A stretch of 25,121 bases of DNA from Christensenella sp. UBA6420 (GTDB lineage: Bacteria > Bacillota > Clostridia > Christensenellales > DTU072), in contig DJPE01000043.1 of the NCBI GenBank assembly GCA_002439705.1, forward strand, positions 1 through 25,121, given 5' to 3'. Below are positions 22,611 to 25,121 of this stretch, one piece after another (position 1 is the stretch's first letter; each line of letters opens with the position of its first letter). The notes beneath the pieces are model-generated. The model saw only the letters and a list, made by a program, of their open reading frames with translations. It had not been told where the DNA came from and ran no database searches. Both the position numbers and the translations under genes were made by a program.

Positions 22611-24986
22611 TTAGCCTTTCTTTTCTACGTCGTAACCCGCGTAGAGCGTAAGGTCGCAAGCTATCTTATCGTCGGGGTCGAACAGATATTGCAGTCCCGT
22701 GTCGAGATACCAACCGGTAAAGGTATAGGTATAAGTGAAGGTACCCGTTCTGTTTCCGCCGAAGTTTTCGGTGACGCCTTCGGATTTAGCTTTTGTCGCT
22801 ACTTTGTTTTCGGGACCTTCGGCATCGGATTCCCACCATTTAAGGTCGTCACCGCCTACGTCCTTAATACCGTCGGTAAAGGTCTTGCCGGAGCTGACGC
22901 TGATTTCTTTAACGGTAATTCTGGATACGCTTGCGATTGCGGCGGTAATTATTTTACCGGTGAAGTCGCTGCCGCGGAATCCGGAAACGTACGTTACGCT
23001 GGAGCCGCTGGGATGTTCATTTACGGCGTAGTTGTTCTGATCTTTTTCGGTCGCCACAGCGTCGTTCTGGAACTTAACGGTCGCACTGCCGCCCATGTGA
23101 CGGAGTATGGCTTCGTACGCGCTTACGAACTTAGAAATATTATGGGTTTCGTCATATACCTTTTGGCATCCGACGTGTCCCCTGTTCTTATTTTCGGCTT
23201 TTCCGCACTCTTCGTCGGTACCGCCGCAGTCCCATTTCTTTTTGATTACCATATCTTCCAACGCTTCTACTTTTTCTTTCGACTTAGCGTATCCGCTGTA
23301 ATCTTTATCGATGGCGGCTGTTATTTCGGTGTACATACTTCTCCAAGGCTGGTTCGACGCATTGTTTGCGGCGGACGATACGTTGGCGTGAGAGTATGCG
23401 GCGTTCATCTGTCCCAATACGGCGTTCAACTTACCCATAGCGTAGTTTTTCTGTTCGCTTTCGGTAAGTCCGCTTATTATCTTGGTAGCTTCGTCGGGAT
23501 TTATCTTGCCGGCGTCTACGAGAGCGATGTCCTTGTTATACCCCTGCGCGCTCTTGATCATTTCGCCGCTGTAAGAATATACCTGGAAGCGGAGAGTACG
23601 TCCGAGATTGGTGTCGCCCATATGGTCTTTTTCCAAAATGTATTGAATGAACTTCAACTGAGCCATATCGTATTGGAACTGACCGTCGTATTTCTGTTCT
23701 GCCGAAGCATTGGCTTTCTTGCCGTTTTCGTTGGCGGTGTTGGCGGCGTTATATTCCGTCATAACGGTATTATCGCCTGCGTAGCACCATACCCAGTCGG
23801 TAAAGTTGAGCTGTCCGACGAGTCCGTTATCGCGGATAGCCTGCCGCATTTCGCTCGTGTAGCTCTTGTTGTTCCACTTGGAGATGCCATAGACGATTTC
23901 TTCATGTTTTTCTACCTTCTCCTGGAAAGAGAAGTGCTTTTCGTAGAAGGTCTGATAGAAACTGTCGTTATAACGATACGCTTTCGTGTAGCTTTCTCTT
24001 TGCAACTTAACGTAATCGAGCCATTCTGCGTCGCTGAACGTGCTTTGATGGCTGTAAGTCAACTGTTTTTCAAACTCGTCGTCGGTCTGCGAATAATAAT
24101 CGGTTCTGTTATATTCATAGTAGTAGCCGTAAAGTTCGACGCAGTTTTCGAGACCGTTGCTGCTGCCGTCTATGTTGTAGTATTCGTTAAAAGCACGGAG
24201 ATAAACCAACGTTTCGTAATCGAGTTCTTCCTGGCAGTATTCGTCTAATTCGCCAAGAGTGGACGAAATGGCAAGACTCGCGTTTACTATACCGGAATCT
24301 TCCGCCATCTTTTCCACTACGGAAGTAGCGTAAACGAGTTCCTGCACGGCAAGACGAGCGAATTGGTCGCCGCTCATGTCGATAGCGAAGACCTTACCCA
24401 ACATATTACGATATTGACGTTTTACGTTATCGGAGTCGGCGTTGGAGTTGGTTTCGTCGGCTCTTTTTTGCAGCTTGTCGTAATAATCCCAGTCGTCAAA
24501 GAACGACCAGCCCTGCGTAGCCGCCTTGTCGAACGTTCCGCCGTCCACCAGCGCTTCGATTTCTTCGGTAGTAACGGACTGCTCGCCCGCCATGTAGTCT
24601 ACGGTCTCCTGCATTTTGTCTTTGGGCAAGTTAGCCAATTCCATTGCGGTAATAATACCGTTTGCGTCGGAAGCAGCGAAAATCTTAACGATGGAAGAAA
24701 CGTCCTTACCGCTATCCACGTCTTCTTTCTTTTCGTTGATACGAACGGTAAGTTTGGCTTGTTCGGTCGCGGTATCGCCGTAAGTTACGGACGTGCCTTT
24801 GGAATGTTCCTGCTTCGAGCCGTAATTGGTGATGTCTTTAAGATGCGGGATATCATTGGGCGTGATCGTCTTGCCGCCTGGTTGCGGAGTCGGTCCGGGA
24901 TTGACGGACGACGGATTACAAGCCACGAGTCCGAGTACCATAACCAACGCAATTATGAGTACAGAAAGTTTTTTAAATACTTTCAT
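22611..24986 (-). CDS. large lipoprotein of unknown function with InlB-like C-terminus
   Basis: A 791-residue predicted lipoprotein. The signal peptide MKVFKKLSVLIIALVMVLG ends in a clear lipobox, LVAC (Cys23), followed by a Pro/Gly linker (24-38). Residues about 100-580 look helical and are rich in Tyr, Asp and Glu (very Tyr-dense at 258-350), with no family I recognise. Three cysteines at 587, 594 and 607 with nearby histidines (CGGTDEEC, GHVGC) could form a metal or disulfide knot. The C-terminus (about 750-785) ends FTGWYLD and LTLYAGYD, the hallmark of an InlB B-repeat, also seen in the BspA-type lipoprotein. AAGGAGG precedes the ATG. It is a single-gene unit with its own promoter and terminator. 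Possibly an extracellular adhesin or binding protein; this is a guess. Confidence 0.85.
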   Translation of the reverse strand: MKVFKKLSVLIIALVMVLGLVACNPSSVNPGPTPQPGGKTITPNDIPHLKDITNYGSKQEHSKGTSVTYGDTATEQAKLTVRINEKKEDVDSGKDVSSIVKIFAASDANGIITAMELANLPKDKMQETVDYMAGEQSVTTEEIEALVDGGTFDKAATQGWSFFDDWDYYDKLQKRADETNSNADSDNVKRQYRNMLGKVFAIDMSGDQFARLAVQELVYATSVVEKMAEDSGIVNASLAISSTLGELDEYCQEELDYETLVYLRAFNEYYNIDGSSNGLENCVELYGYYYEYNRTDYYSQTDDEFEKQLTYSHQSTFSDAEWLDYVKLQRESYTKAYRYNDSFYQTFYEKHFSFQEKVEKHEEIVYGISKWNNKSYTSEMRQAIRDNGLVGQLNFTDWVWCYAGDNTVMTEYNAANTANENGKKANASAEQKYDGQFQYDMAQLKFIQYILEKDHMGDTNLGRTLRFQVYSYSGEMIKSAQGYNKDIALVDAGKINPDEATKIISGLTESEQKNYAMGKLNAVLGQMNAAYSHANVSSAANNASNQPWRSMYTEITAAIDKDYSGYAKSKEKVEALEDMVIKKKWDCGGTDEECGKAENKNRGHVGCQKVYDETHNISKFVSAYEAILRHMGGSATVKFQNDAVATEKDQNNYAVNEHPSGSSVTYVSGFRGSDFTGKIITAAIASVSRITVKEISVSSGKTFTDGIKDVGGDDLKWWESDAEGPENKVATKAKSEGVTENFGGNRTGTFTYTYTFTGWYLDTGLQYLFDPDDKIACDLTLYAGYDVEKKG

Positions 24987-25011
24987 ATTACCTCCTTCTT
25001 AATTTATTGCG

Positions 25012-25024
25012 GGCGCAAAGCGCC
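25012..25024 (-). other. small hairpin in the lipoprotein mRNA leader
   Basis: GGCGC-AAA-GCGCC forms a 5-bp G/C stem in the leader about 25 bases before the lipoprotein ATG, followed by an AT-rich stretch and the ribosome site. It has no T-run, so it is not a terminator; it may stabilise the mRNA 5' end. Confidence 0.4.
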
Positions 25025-25043
25025 AGCCTATTTATATATAAAT

Positions 25044-25072
25044 ATTATACAAGATAAAAACGGTTTCGTCAA
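25044..25072 (-). promoter_or_regulatory. promoter of the 791-residue lipoprotein gene
   Basis: TTGACG (25067-25072) and a perfect TATAAT (25044-25049) on the minus strand are 17 bases apart. The transcript starts near 25037, giving a leader of about 50 bases. Confidence 0.85.
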
Positions 25073-25121
25073 TACGGTTATTTATCCGTAAACGGACGAA
25101 TTGTAGGGTTGTCAAACATTT

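Noticed and set aside
22689..24248. A 519-codon open frame on the plus strand opposite the 791-residue lipoprotein
   Set aside because: It is antisense to a gene with signal peptide, lipobox, ribosome site, promoter and terminator. Its translation is a Val/Phe/Tyr-rich string with no domain, as expected from a frame opposite a coding strand.
25073..25121. A second minus-strand promoter at the right edge (TTGACA near 25110-25115)
   Set aside because: There is a good -35-like hexamer but no -10 at 16-18 bases, and the lipoprotein already has a well-placed promoter.

Overview
The window looks like a chromosomal stretch from an anaerobic Bacillota, class Clostridia, probably an uncultured gut lineage. 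The reasons are the spore maturation pair spmA-spmB, the rpmE / DUF1385 / prmC / prfA cluster, a DUF5685 gene next to a DnaJ-like gene, a T-box riboswitch, strong AGGAGG-type ribosome sites, and large lipoproteins with InlB-type and BspA-type repeats. Genes are dense and mostly on the minus strand, with standard stop codons including TGA. I saw no tRNA, rRNA, CRISPR array, transposase or phage gene.

Layout. (1) 1-3984, minus: a tight operon of P-loop ATPase, thrC, trpS, DUF5685 gene and a DnaJ-like gene cut by the window edge, behind a promoter at 3956-3984. (2) 3996-5408, minus: an enzyme of the isopropylmalate/homocitrate/Re-citrate synthase superfamily. (3) 5549-8841, minus: rpmE behind a consensus promoter, then a single ORF fusing DUF1385 to the release-factor methyltransferase PrmC, then prfA, which encodes PrmC's substrate. 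(4) 8940-10295, plus: murC, ending in a terminator shared with the facing operon. (5) 10344-16213, minus: a 1601-residue BspA-type leucine-rich-repeat lipoprotein and a zinc-less medium-chain dehydrogenase homologue. (6) 16207-16897, plus: a long gene-poor stretch with an array of small hairpins separated by a constant 9-base linker, three larger RNA-like hairpins and a small, apparently frame-shifted ORF, all behind a promoter that shares its -35 region with the lipoprotein promoter. (7) 16898-17925, plus: spmA-spmB. (8) 17929-19480, minus: a trmN6-like gene and rsmI; the first is predicted to be transcribed without a leader. (9) 19499-20553, plus: class II fructose-bisphosphate aldolase. (10) 20570-22536, minus: an AMP-forming acyl-CoA synthetase under a T-box riboswitch whose specifier reads ATC (isoleucine). 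(11) 22561-25072, minus: a 791-residue lipoprotein of unknown function with an InlB-like C-terminus.

The two observations I rate highest are the hairpin-array/structured-RNA locus at 16242-16743, which I cannot match to a known family, and the isoleucine T-box on an acyl-CoA synthetase. The latter suggests isoleucine made from scavenged 2-methylbutyrate. The remaining genes are mainly housekeeping: translation (trpS, prfA, prmC, rpmE, rsmI, trmN6), amino acids (thrC), wall synthesis (murC), glycolysis (fba) and sporulation (spmAB).
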